Source: Intoshia linei
Taxonomy: Eukaryota; Orthonectida; Rhopaluridae
Length of the DNA: 47,403 bases
Direction of reading: 5' to 3'
Assembly (NCBI GenBank): GCA_001642005.1
Contig: LWCA01000157.1
Span: 1-47,403 of the forward strand
Notes under the pieces: generated by a model
What the model was told of the DNA's origin: nothing
Databases searched by the model: none
What the model saw: the letters and a program-made list of their open reading frames with translations, nothing else
Part shown: one piece after another, positions 24,935-35,298 of the stretch
How the letters are laid out: every line of letters begins with the position of its first letter
Position numbering within the stretch: position 1 is the first letter of the stretch
Program-made: the position numbers and the translations under genes

Positions 24935-25568
24935 ATGGAAAGAAAAGGTTCTCTAGGACTGAAAAGCAACAGAAGCATTTACAGTCAAAAAGTTTTAATA
25001 TCAAATTGGTTTTAAATTAATTTTACATTATAAATTATAATCAAGTCGCTCTCAACTAACGCAGCTTTTAGATGGAGTATTTTTACTTTTATTTTTTAAA
25101 CACGCTTAAATTAATTATCTTATCATAATTATCATTACAAGTTAAAGTTAAATTTTTTATTTGTTTGTAAAAAAAATGTATATACACAGTATTATACAGT
25201 ATAGTTTTTATGGTGAAATGATTGTTTCAAAATTGTGTTAATTTTTTTTACTATTCGAATCTTTTTTTGCAAATCAGTTACAAATATTCAAATACAATTC
25301 TGTACTCGAAAAAAATGGTTAGTAATTACAAAATTAATAAAATCCGAAGTAAATAAAAGCTAGTGTTGAGAATCACTGGTACATTTAATTTTATCATTTT
25401 GTAAATAATAAAAATAGGGACCAAACTATACAAGCTGAACCGCGTGACTATGATTTTAGAAAAAGTGATACTAGAGATTTCCATCAATCAACTTATCGAA
25501 ATTTTGGATTTAATGACGCAAAAATGGTATACCAACGAGAGTACATGTATCTTATTGCAAATAATTAA
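24935..25568 (+). CDS. unidentified small gene, tentative exons
   Basis: The better supported piece is the terminal exon 25418-25568 behind AAAAATAG. It reads DQTIQAEPRDYDFRKSDTRD, then FHQSTYRNFGFNDAKMVYQR and EYMYLIANN with TAA. An upstream ORF, 24935-24991, reads MERKGSLGLKSNRSIYSQK and ends at a GT. The phases do not fit directly (0 into 2), so an intermediate exon would be needed. A second frame of the last exon is also open. No family was recognised. Confidence 0.35.
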
Positions 25569-26273
25569 TTTTTCCATCACGATACATTACTTATCTATAA
25601 TTATTTACGGTTGATATTTAGGCTTGATCAGTGATGACTGATTTATTAACGTTACTTGAACTATATTTAAGCACATCTTAATTATTTACAACATTCAAGT
25701 ATATATTACATTCCAAAGAGATACAGGTACGACAGAAATCGCAGTACCCTTAAACCCGTTTTAACATAATTTTTCAATTAATTCATTTGTGCATAAAAAA
25801 TGAATTTAATAATTGAGAAATCTCAATATAATTAAATGTAGTTAAATGACACTACATACAACTCGGATATTAAGACATATGAACCAACAATGTGCAAAAA
25901 AAAGACGAATGTAATTGATGAAATGGCTATAAAGTACATTTACAAAATAACCAAAAATATATAATATACTAATAGAATGATAAATAACAACCAACATAAA
26001 TTAGAATGTTCAGAAATTGAAATAGAAAAAAAACCAATTTCAACTTTTACAGCAGACTACATATACCGAAAAGATTACAGTTTTGACAAAGATAAAGTAA
26101 AAAGCCATACATTTTGATAAACTAAATAAAATTTAGATGTATATTCCAAAATTTAATTGCAATTTAAATGAAAACAAAAGAAAATTATCAAACTTTGTAG
26201 ATACAAGCACTCACAGAAAAAGTGGTTACAACAAATGGCAAGACTTTTAATGTAAAAAATTAAACTTGGTAAA
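25569..26273. other. intergenic, nothing recognised
   Basis: AT-rich sequence between the unidentified exon and the 3' end of the kinase gene. No repeat of the named families and no coding-like stretch was seen. An ATTAAA downstream of the kinase stop on the minus strand could act in polyadenylation. Confidence 0.4.
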
Positions 26274-27430
26274 TTATTTTATACATTCACTAGTGTTTAT
26301 GATGTTAGATATATATTTGGCCACAACTTCAATAGCAACTAAAAAAATAAATTAATTGAAAAATTAAACAACATACTTTCATTATCTACACCTCGAGGTA
26401 TAATAACATCTGCGTATTTTTTAGTCTAAAAATAATAATATATTAAATTAATTATTACATACAGGTAAACAAAAACTTTCAAAAGATATTTTTATAAATT
26501 TTGTATAATGGTCAATGACATCAGCCATTTCTCGCTTCCGGTCATTCATATCTCTATAAACTAAACATAGTGTATAATTATATTATAATATCTTAGTTTA
26601 CTTATTCTAGACAGGCGAATATCTGATTCTGAATCAATAAATAATTTTACATCAAACAAATTTCTAATTTTTTCAAAGTAAAATGATAAAATTCCTTCGA
26701 AAATTATTACTTTGTTTGGCTTTATTATTTTTTCTTCGTTTCCTAAACTTAAGATTTTAAAATTATCCATATTTTTACTTACAATTCGAAATTTACAAAA
26801 TCGTACAATCGTATTTTAATCCTTTTTTTGTGTTTAAGATTGATCAAATCGGTAAACATTTTATCTTCATCAAAAGAGTCTAAAACAAAATAATGTATAA
26901 AACAAAACACAGTATAATCTAGTTTTGTAAATTCAACGATGATGTTTAAGTTTAATACATTGATTGGACTGTCAACTATTATAACTGCATATTTGTAATG
27001 CAAGTCCCAATTTTAGAGATTCTCAAAATTTTAGAGGAACGTTTTTGAAATATAAACGTTTTTGAAACTCAAATATAAACCATGATACTAAACTGTAAAT
27101 AAAAATTAAAAACGAAATAACCTGGATGGTCAAAGTTGTAATTTCCATTAATAGCTGCTTGTTTGCTTTCAGGAGTGAGTTCTTTGTAATAAGAGCTCAT
27201 TCCAATAATTGCAATGTCGTTTTTAGGTATACCATAAGAAATTAAATGAGATATAATTTTCTCGCTCACTACAGTCTGAAGAGTTAAATAAAACTAATGC
27301 AGATTACCTTTCCGGATGCCGGACCTCCGCTAATCCCCAATATTACTGAATTTATTTTTACAATTTCATCACGGACTTTTGGGGTCAATAATATGTCCGT
27401 TTGGCGAATATCAGAATTAGATAATTTCAT
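26274..27430 (-). CDS. uridine-cytidine kinase-like protein (7 exons), altered active site
   Basis: Uridine-cytidine kinases phosphorylate uridine and cytidine in pyrimidine salvage. Minus-strand exons 27430-27308, 27275-27122, 26879-26783, 26747-26602, 26560-26463, 26425-26377 and 26338-26274 join in phase to 243 aa. The P-loop GGPASGKT is at residues 35-42. Further family blocks are [90 protein letters not shown] and [13 protein letters not shown]. Where UCK2 has SQDSFY with catalytic Asp62, this protein reads GMSSYY. The YDFVSHSRK stretch with base-contacting His117 reads YDFVNFEF. Those residue roles are from family knowledge. The reading frame is intact, so it may be a pseudoenzyme or use altered chemistry. 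Introns include one of 32 bp (27276-27307). Confidence 0.88.
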
Positions 27431-28184
27431 CTGTCAATTTAATTGTTTATTCCTTTGCAATGTCAAACGATGCTTCAAAAATAAAGTTTATCCTAAAACT
27501 TTAGATTAAAAACGCAGTTAATGTGATAATGTGATTTTTTATTGAAATGAGGGTGTCGCTGTATATATCCAATGTTACATACTTCAATTTCTATTTAACA
27601 GATAATTCGTTATAGTTCAATATTATTGTATTCTTATTGTGATTAATAATCACTGATTATTTATATTTTGAAATGTTTGTGAGTTGTAGATAGCAATTTC
27701 AAATGTATTGTATTATCGTAACTACAATTATTAGAGTAAATAAATTAATTTTCAAAAAAATTACAATGGTGGTAGTTCTGCAACACGCTCGAATCACAAT
27801 TTTGTTTAATTGGAATAAGCTGTATCAATAATCTTTTTTTTTTAATTGTTGAATTCATTAATCTAAACATCTATTTTGGTGTCAAATGAAAAAATTAATT
27901 TCAAAGTGCTTTTTTGACCGTGAAGACCCCATTCTGTGAGATTAAAATTAATTGTATGTCTGAACTGGAGATAACTACGAGATGTATTTTTTGGGATTGT
28001 GATTTATAATAAAGCCTATGGTTTTAAAAATTATACCAGAATTTATGTTTTATAAAATTTTAGGACTTTTCTTTTTTAAAAAAGGGGTAATTTGTAGTTT
28101 TCACCATGAAGATGCAAGTTTCTGAAATTGAACTTGACGACACTATTAATGATTTTAAAAACTATCCTGAATTTATCTTCACTT
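27431..28184. other. intergenic with R1 and R3 fragments
   Basis: AT-rich sequence upstream of the kinase gene. About 27880-27960 carries an inverted R1 piece (GTGCTTTTTTGACCGTGAAG). About 28010-28190 carries R3-type modules (AATTTATGTTTTATAAAATT, GGGGTAATTTGTAGTTTTCA, CCATGAAG). No gene was seen. Confidence 0.5.
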
Positions 28185-28823
28185 ACATTTAATATGCAAC
28201 GCGATTTTTGTTTGTGTGTGTTCAGCTTTATTTAGATAACTATCCGTCTTAGACTTTTATAAATTCCACATTTCAATTACAATTTTTTCCGGGATTTTTC
28301 GCAAAATATATTTCAACCTTCCAAACTCACATCTTACGGGTTAAAAACCACAATTGTTCCTCTTTTTGAAAATATTACGAGTTAAGGAATTTAAAAAAAA
28401 TATACGCTGATACAAATTTTAAAATCATAAACATCATAAATTTAAATTTAAAAAATTTACAGGTGGTACAGTTGTATCCGGTTGACACACACAAAAAATT
28501 TCAATACGAATAAGTGATGACTTCACGGTCAAAAAAGCATTTTAGTATTCATATATTTTTTTCCGAAATATTTTATTAAAACAAAAAATGTGAAATAATT
28601 AACAGTCCGAAAATTAAAAAAAANCATATTTCCAATAGAGAAGACATATGGGTGAAAATCTATATAATTCATTCCTTCCAATTTTTTTCATTGCTACGCA
28701 ATTTAAATTTAAATCTACGCATTTTTAAGTTATATTTTCAACATTAATTTATTATTTTTTTTATAAAAATGTGCCCTCGGTAGAGCTGTTTGTACGTAGT
28801 ACATAACATTCAAGCTAGTTCAT
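28185..28823 (+). repeat. repeat R1 copy with N, ending in R4
   Basis: R1 blocks run from GCAACGCGATTTTTGTTTGT to GTGAAATAATTAACAGTCCG. A single N follows at 28624, then TGGGTGAAAATCTATATAAT, and finally the R4 tail CCCTCGGTAGAGCTG / GTACGTAGTACATAACATTC. The N sits inside the copy and marks an ambiguous or gapped assembly point. Confidence 0.7.
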
Positions 28824-28869
28824 TATAATGAATGTGAACAATTTGACTAAAATAATGAACTTTCATAAT

Positions 28870-29040
28870 CATTACATCAGGGATCTTACGACAGTATCGA
28901 TACATCAAAAATGGTCTTTTCCGATGAATGCAGATTTTTTTCGATGGACGTGATAATCTTATGTCGTGGAATCCAATAAAAATCAGAAAAAGAGCATTTT
29001 CCGGTGGTTTTATCATGATTTGGGGATTAAATAATTTTCG
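28870..29040 (+). mobile_element. Tc1/mariner transposase remnant
   Basis: One plus frame reads KMVFSDECRFF, the FSDE-rF motif around the second catalytic Asp of Tc1/mariner transposases. After a frame change SWNPIKIRKRAFSGGFIMIW with G follows, matching the downstream G-G--MIWG motif. About 170 bp survive, with a frameshift between the motifs. No inverted terminal repeats were found. Confidence 0.65.
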
Positions 29041-29696
29041 AATAAAATCTCAAAATTAACACACCACATTTGATTTGGTTGCCATCACTGGTATAGTATA
29101 TCAGTAAATAATTATATATTCTGTTTTGCAAAATTTTTGAGACTTTCATATTTTCTCAAAAATTAAAACATGAAATATGTACGAATAAATTCGATTTATT
29201 TTTCTAAATTTTTTAATAATGACGGGTGACGTCGCGTGACTACAACGGGTCTTGCGAATATTTATTATCTATAAAAAATTAAAAAATTTATATGTTGATT
29301 TAAACAGGCTTATATTAATTTCAAAATTACTGGGAGGGGTATAGTACAGTTTAAGTCCGATTTAACGGAATTTTTGGAACTCAAAAATTTAAAAATTCCG
29401 CTAAAGAGGATTTTTTCTATTGAAAAGTATGAATGTACACAAAACACTATATGAACCATGGATGACTACATATGTAGTCATCTGTCACTAATGGGTTAAT
29501 AGCAAATAAGCCATCAAACGACATTTTTAACGGGATTATGAGGAGTACATTATAGTAGTGATATATTGATAAATTATAATGTCATTATTTACGATAAAAT
29601 CAACGGACATCCGATAAAATTAATCATTGTAAATTTAAATAGAATGATGTGACAAATTGTATATATAAAATATATTTAAAACTATCAAATGACATG
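29041..29696. other. gene-free stretch
   Basis: AT-rich sequence with a small palindrome ATGACTACATATGTAGTCAT at 29462-29481 and a TACAGTTTAAGTCCGATTTA phrase near 29345 that recalls a pogo-like end. No coding-like frame was seen. Confidence 0.4.
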
Positions 29697-30276
29697 TTAA
29701 ACTCTGTTATCTTTAAAAATCTTTAAAGAATCAGGATAAATATTCTCATCATTTTTCCCAACTTTTTCTGGATTTAAATTTATTGAATTGATATTTAAAC
29801 TAATACAATTGGGATTTGATATATTTGAAATTTGTGTAAATTGTCTAACATGCGATATTGGTAAAATTTTTAATATTTTTGAATTTTTAGAGTTTTTTGA
29901 TATTTTGACACGTGAATTTGATGAGTTTATTCTCTTTAAAGTAGTGTTTGCTTTTTTTATATTTTTGATGATAAAATTTTTATTTTTTAAACTTTTAATA
30001 TTTGAACCATTTATGCTTACTAATATGAATGATTATATTTAAAATAGTAAAAATTACAACTATTTGATTGTGTTTCTTTTCTAAAAAATGGGTATTATAG
30101 TAGAAAAATTATATGAAAACTAAACAATACCTTTTCTTATATTTTGCACCATTTTTAAAATTTGGGTCGAAATACGAAATTGATGGAATGCATCCATTGA
30201 TTTTTGATAACTAATATAAAATATATACATTAAAGTCTCGAAATTGAAAACGTCTATCAAAGTTAATATTGCACAT
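29697..30276 (-). CDS. tentative unidentified gene, last exons
   Basis: A terminal exon (30019-29697) behind ATATTAG stays open for 107 codons to TAA. It reads INGSNIKSLKNKNFIIKNIK, further on RVKISKNSKNSKILKILPIS, and ends FKDNRV. It is Lys/Asn/Ser-rich, like coding sequence here but also like random AT-rich DNA. The preceding exon, behind TATATTAG, reads YQKSMDAFHQFRISTQILKM with VQNIRK and fits in phase. An alternative frame of that exon (GCIPSISYFDPNFKNGAKYK) plus MCNINFDRRFQFRDFN starting at 30276 is also open. Which frame is real cannot be decided by eye, and no family was recognised. Confidence 0.3.
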
Positions 30277-30384
30277 TTCTTATTAAGTATTAACAGCTAA
30301 AATCAATTTCCCTTAGTATACCCACATTGAAGTTTTTATACATTTGATATATTTTTTAACCCTTTCAGGAATGTTCAGAAATAT

Positions 30385-31030
30385 TTATGTGTGTTCCACT
30401 TTATTGAAATAAGTACCAGTTTTAGAATTTTATAAAGTGCACATTTCAATTACAGTTTAATTCGGGACATATAATAAGATAAACTACAACCTCCCAAACT
30501 CACATCTTACGCGTCAAAAACCCCAATTTTCCTTTTTTTTGAAAATCAAACGAGTTTGAGAAATTAAAAAAATATATACTCTGATATGGATTTTGAAATC
30601 ATAAACATTACATTCAATGTAAATTTAAAAAAATTATATCTTCAGTGCCAAAACCACAAATTACCCTTCTTTTTTTAATGAAAAAAGCCCTATAATTTCA
30701 AAAAATTTACAGGTTGTAGAGTTGTATTCCTGTTAACACAAACAGAAAATTTCAAATCGAATAAGTGACGACTTCACGGTCAAAAAAGCATTTTAGTATC
30801 CATATATTTTTTTTCCGAAATATTTTATTAAAACAAAAAATGTGAAATAATTAAAGGTCCGAAAATTAAAAAAAAAAATTATTCTGATAGAACTTATTCC
30901 AGTTGATATAAATATTCGAAAATTAAAAAAAAGAGATTATTCTGATAGACCTTATTCCAGTTGATATAAATACAAAAGTTAAACCTGAGAAATCTACGCA
31001 TTCTCGATAAAAAATAATTTTTAATATATG
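30385..31030 (+). repeat. repeat R1 copy with internal duplication
   Basis: R1 blocks run from GTGTGTTCCACTTTATTGAA to TCGATAAAAAATAATTTTTA. The block GATAGA-CTTATTCCAGTTGATATAAAT is duplicated in tandem (about 30885-30915 and 30940-30970). Confidence 0.75.
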
Positions 31031-31039
31031 ATAATATTT

Positions 31040-31500
31040 TTCTAAAATCTAGGGCTGTTTTCATTTGAAAAAAAATAGTAATCTGTGGTTTTAATGGTGC
31101 AAATTATCTTATTAATGTTTTCATTTATAATAATGTTTATGATTTTACAAAATATTCCAGACTATATGTTTAAAAAAAATTTAGGACATGTTTCATTTTT
31201 AAAACACAGGATAATTTGGGTTTTGACCATGAAGGTATGCGTTATTGAGATTGAGATTAACGATAATGTTAATTATTTTAAAAAGCGTCCAAGAATACAT
31301 CTTTTATTAAATTTTTGGGTTGATTTTCTTTAAACATAAGGAAAATTGGGTTTTTTGTCCTGAAGGCCTCAAATACTGAAACTGAAAAATAGATAAAAAA
31401 ACGTCCTGGCAAAAACTATATTAGAAATTGGGTCTTTTAAATCATGCGACTGTCAATTTTTTCAATAAATGGTTACACACACAGACATTCATTTTTATAT
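31040..31500 (+). repeat. repeat R3, tandem modules related to inverted R1
   Basis: Modules of roughly 110-140 bp repeat the theme TTTAGGACATGTTTCATTTT, GGATAATTTGGGTTTTGACC, ATGAAGG, GATAATGTT and AATTTTTGGGTTGATTTT. The array ends GGTTACACACACAGACATTC ATTTTTATAT. Inverted R1 copies contain the same themes (CTAGGGCTGTTTTCATT, GGGTAATT-GGTTTTGGC, TGAAGAT), so R1 and R3 appear to share an ancestor. Other copies lie at 28010-28190, 39010-39110 and 41620-42080. Confidence 0.6.
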
Positions 31501-31600
31501 AAGTAAAGGATTTACAAATTTTCAAAATAAACTTTGCATTATTGAAACTAATATTTGATAAAGTTCTGTTGTAATTATAATTGTTTGTGATTTTTATTAT

Positions 31601-33260
31601 ATGGTTTTGATGGTAAATTTTAGTGAAAAAATTTCACTAGAAGGACTCAAAATATTCAATAGTTTGTTTTCTATTTACAAACCTCCTTTCACAACTGTTA
31701 AATCTGTCAAAACTAGCATTCTTCATAATATTTGTGCAAGTTTAATTTAATTTCTTTTATTACACATTTTTAATAGATCAAAAGATATTACCGGCAAGAC
31801 CTATTCGAAACATTTTGTCAATTAATTCTAATAATGTAAAACATAGTCAAATTATTCAAGATTACTCTGATCATCCATTAGGTACATTATTACATGGTGC
31901 GACAAAATTAAATTTTTTTTAAGGTAATCGGATAATTTTAATTTATTATTGATCTACTCACTACTAGGAGTATAATGATATATAATAATACATNTTCATA
32001 TATTTTTTTCCAAAATATTTTATTAAAACAAAAAATGTGAAATAATTAACGGTCCGAAAATTAAAAAAAAGATTATTCTTATAGAGCTTATTGCAGTTAA
32101 TATAAATACAAAATTTCAACCCCAGAAATCTACGCATTCCCGATGAAAAATTAAAAATGTAAATATTGATCCTACAATTTCAAAAAAATTACGCATTGAA
32201 CATCTACACATTTTCAATAAAGAAATATGGTGAAAATCTATATAATTCATTCCTTCGAATTTTTTATAAATTTGACAAAAAAAATTTGAGACCGAGCCAA
32301 CTTTCTAGTCATAGAACAAAAGCTTTTAATTTCAAATTGAAAATGTTACAAAAAATCTATCTATATTCATTAGTCTCTTAATGAATAATAATATTAATTT
32401 GTCGCAGGGATGATAGATAATAGATTTTTATTGATCTAATAAAATATAGATTCTACAATGTACATAGAACAATACCTGAAAAACATGTTCAATTTTGGGA
32501 ACATTGGCAGGATATATATTAAAGAGAATTTTTAGGTAAAATTTTGATACATGATATTACACCTGGGCATTATTTTTCATTCGTAGCCAAATTTTTTTGT
32601 TGTAATTAAAATACTAACTGATTGATCAAAATTTGAATCTAAATTGGCAGTTGATTGGTGTAGTAGTTTTCCAAATTATTAGAAATCAAGATGGTCAGTT
32701 ACCCATTTTTCGCAAATTTCATTTTTTAAAAAAACGCCTTATGGTTATACGTGATTACAAATTTAAAATCTGTGCAACATGTCGGGGTCGCATTAAATAG
32801 TGAGGTTTTTTGAAGAAAAATTAATCTAAACAACCGTTTTAATGAATCATAAAATAAAATAATTAACCCACGCTCAATAAATGACTACATTTTATCTTAA
32901 TGTCTGCATATTTTTATATTATACAAAAAAGTTCGTTTTGAGGATCATTTGTGTAACAGAAATACAAAGATTTAATCAATATACAATCAATGTACTTAGG
33001 TAGATCAAAATATAATTTTATAAAAAATTCTACATTATTTTTAAATTAGGAATCGTGTCGAAGGAGTTTATACGTGCTATTAATTTACAAACATTCGATA
33101 TTGACGTGCAAATGTCATAAAAAATCGATTTTCAAGGTTTAAATATCCCAATGTCAATCACTATTACTCATTACAAGATTCTGTTCTCAGGCTGGGACTC
33201 TCAGCACAATATATCAGTGATCTTCTTCTTTTCATATCTCGAAGAACACTTAAATGTTGA
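31601..33260 (+). CDS. TRUB2: TRUB2-like pseudouridine synthase, middle exons missing
   Basis: TRUB2 is a mitochondrial TruB-family tRNA/mRNA pseudouridine synthase. Exon 31601-31733 reads GLKIFNSLFSIYKPP and then TTVKSVKTSILHNIY. Exon 31777-31881 reads QKILPARPIRNILSI and ends DYSDHPL; this mirrors the human order of LHGLFAVYKPP and NHPL. At the far end, exons 33050-33113 and 33137-33260 read KEFIRAINLQTFDIDVQM then FKYPNVNHYYSLQDSVLRLG with LLLFISRRT. This resembles the C-terminal EVQCM, LVHEIGLEL and RRT stretch. The two 3' exons fit in phase only with a 23-bp intron (33114-33136). The catalytic HRLD-x-SG exons were not found; an N at 31994 and an R1 copy lie where they should be. The C-terminal assignment is weaker than the N-terminal one. 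The gene may be intact in the animal but broken by the assembly. Confidence 0.55.
31995..32275 (+). repeat. partial R1 copy beginning at an N
   Basis: Directly after the N at 31994 the sequence enters R1 in the middle (TTCATATATTTTTTTCC). It continues to GAACATCTACACATTTTCAA and ATGGTGAAAATCTATATAAT. The missing left part of R1 suggests that the N joins two contigs at a collapsed repeat. Confidence 0.75.
32276..33049. other. presumed TRUB2 intronic stretch, nothing firm
   Basis: Two short open stretches follow acceptor-like sites: near 32453-32520 (IPEKHVQFWEHWQDIY) and near 32650-32810 (IRNQDGQLPIFRKF, CATCRGRIK). Neither matches the TRUB family, and both remain unassigned. Confidence 0.3.
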
Positions 33261-33407
33261 ATACATAAAAACTAAAATTCTGGAGAATAACGCGGTGAAA
33301 ACTACATATATATAACGCGTTGCAACGTATTAAAAAAGATAAATAAATAATAAACACTAATCATGTTTGAATTGAGTTTTAATTTATGTACAAAATGATA
33401 TAGACAA

Positions 33408-35298
33408 TTAATGAATAGTAATCTTTATATTTTCATAAATATCATCAATTTCATTGAGAATGAATGAATTGGATGACTTACTTTCACTCTCACATTCTTC
33501 CATTAACTTTGTATTTAAAGGCAATCCACCCAAGAATGGTATATTTTTATCCTTACTTAGAGCCAATACACCGCCATGAGCAAACAAGTGAGTGCAATTC
33601 TAAAATAATTACATATTAGTGGTTTTGAAGCGAGGGTTCGCAAAATTTGGGTGAAAAATAAAATTAAGATTTGTAAATTGAAATATTTTTTGATTCCATT
33701 AATAAATTATTTATAATATAAAATAATACTCTTATAAGAGTAAATAAACTGTACTAGTAATTTTTTTGAAGTAAATAAGATAAATAGACACAGACTTTTT
33801 TCACTTTGTTAATTAAAACTGTTAGTTTACAATGTTAATAATGTAGAGTAAAGATTTTTTTGTGTGCCTCGCGTAATAATTTTTTCACATTTGGCCCAAA
33901 TTAAGTCTGACATCCCTGGCCTAGACCACTAATGCGTTTAGCAGAATATAAGTTAAGAAGTTTCAGCACATTTTCTTGTATTTTGTTCAGAAGCGATTAA
34001 TTGTTACGTGTACCGAGTTAGTGTGATACATTAAAAGGACTTTAAAGTCCACTCAAACAAAAGGTTGAGAAACACTGTTTTATGTTATATCATAAAATGT
34101 ACTACAATAAGTACAGGTAAATTTATATTAATGTAATGTAATATTAGATAAATTACATCGCAATTTGGGCATTTGTAGGAATTCATATTTTCAATCAAAC
34201 CTATAATTGGGCAATTAACTTTATGGCAAAAAGTAATTTGACGTATTATTTGAGAAATTGATGCCATCTAATGAATTTATTGAGAATAAATAAAGTACAA
34301 TTGTACAAAATTACCTGTGGTGTGCTAATTAAAATGGCTCCCTTTAAATTTTTCCTTGTAGCTAAATTGCTCATTATAGAAATATGTTCATCTGATGTTC
34401 CCGGTGGCTAAAAAATATGTACTGCTGTAAATTGAAATCTAACTGTATCAATTAGCAAAATATCCAAATCTCCCCATCTTGCATTATTAAGCAATTGAGA
34501 AATCATTGCTAAATGCTCATATACAAGTACTATATTCCATTAACCAGTTTTTTTTGGTCCTCTCCATATCACAGCATCATCTTTTGAGTTGACTCCAAAA
34601 GCCAATGATATTACTTTAATATTGTGAAATTTGTTGTCATCATTAAATTTATGTATAATTTCTGTTGGAATCAATTCACTAATTTAATATAATATATTAT
34701 ATTGAATAAATGTGAAAAAATTTGAGAACCAACTTTTTTTATAATTTTCAATAATTTGCAAAAAAATATAAAATCATTATCAAAAATATATACCCTTCGT
34801 CAGATTCAATAATTTCATTAGATTCACAACCCAATATTCGCGGTATACTAGGTCCACTAAATGTATCATTATTAATTTTTATCAATTATTACCACAAGTC
34901 AATATCCAAAACTCCAACCTAAAAATTTATTAATCAGTTAAAATTAATAATTAATTCTAAATTTATCAATTAGATAAAAATGCAATATTATCCTACAGTA
35001 AGGCAAAAATCAAATATTTTTCTTTCATATTCGAATTTAAGCTAATCAATGTTTTGTTCGGTTTAAGATAAACACTGGTACTCAATAATACATATTATAC
35101 CTTATAATAGCAACTTTGATATTTTAAAGCTAATTGACAAATAATTGTACTTTTTCCAACGCCTCCTTTTCCAGACATTATTAGGCAAATATTTTTGATA
35201 TTATCTAATTTTAAATACAATTTTAATTCTAGTAAAGCGTTTCCCAACAAGTCGGTCGCAAAATCTTTGTGGTGGATCACGAAATATTTTGTAGTCAT
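33408..35298 (-). CDS. NUBP2: cytosolic Fe-S cluster assembly ATPase NUBP2 (8 exons)
   Basis: NUBP2 (Cfd1) with NUBP1 forms the scaffold that builds 4Fe-4S clusters for cytosolic and nuclear proteins. Minus-strand exons 35298-35101, 34918-34893, 34856-34794, 34678-34545, 34508-34444, 34407-34315, 34267-34157 and 33599-33408 join in phase to 293 aa (human about 271). The deviant Walker A GKGGVGKST is at residues 43-51. It is followed by VGVLDIDLCGPSIPRILG, AVIWRGPKKTAMISQLL, WGDLDILLIDTPPGTSDEH, LISTPQ and IIGLIENMNSYKCPNC. The bridging cluster motif CPNCDNC is intact across the last junction. The N-terminus lacks the four-Cys cluster site of NUBP1, which favours NUBP2. The first about 35 residues (IHHKDFATDLLGNALLEL) are longer than in human. 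Two introns are 36 bp. Confidence 0.93.

Noticed and set aside
28810-29016. Minus-strand 68-codon ORF
   Set aside because: Antisense of the Tc1/mariner transposase remnant read on the plus strand.
29462-29481. Perfect 20-bp palindrome ATGACTACATATGTAGTCAT
   Set aside because: Isolated and without a second copy or gene context; expected occasionally in AT-rich DNA and not assigned a function.
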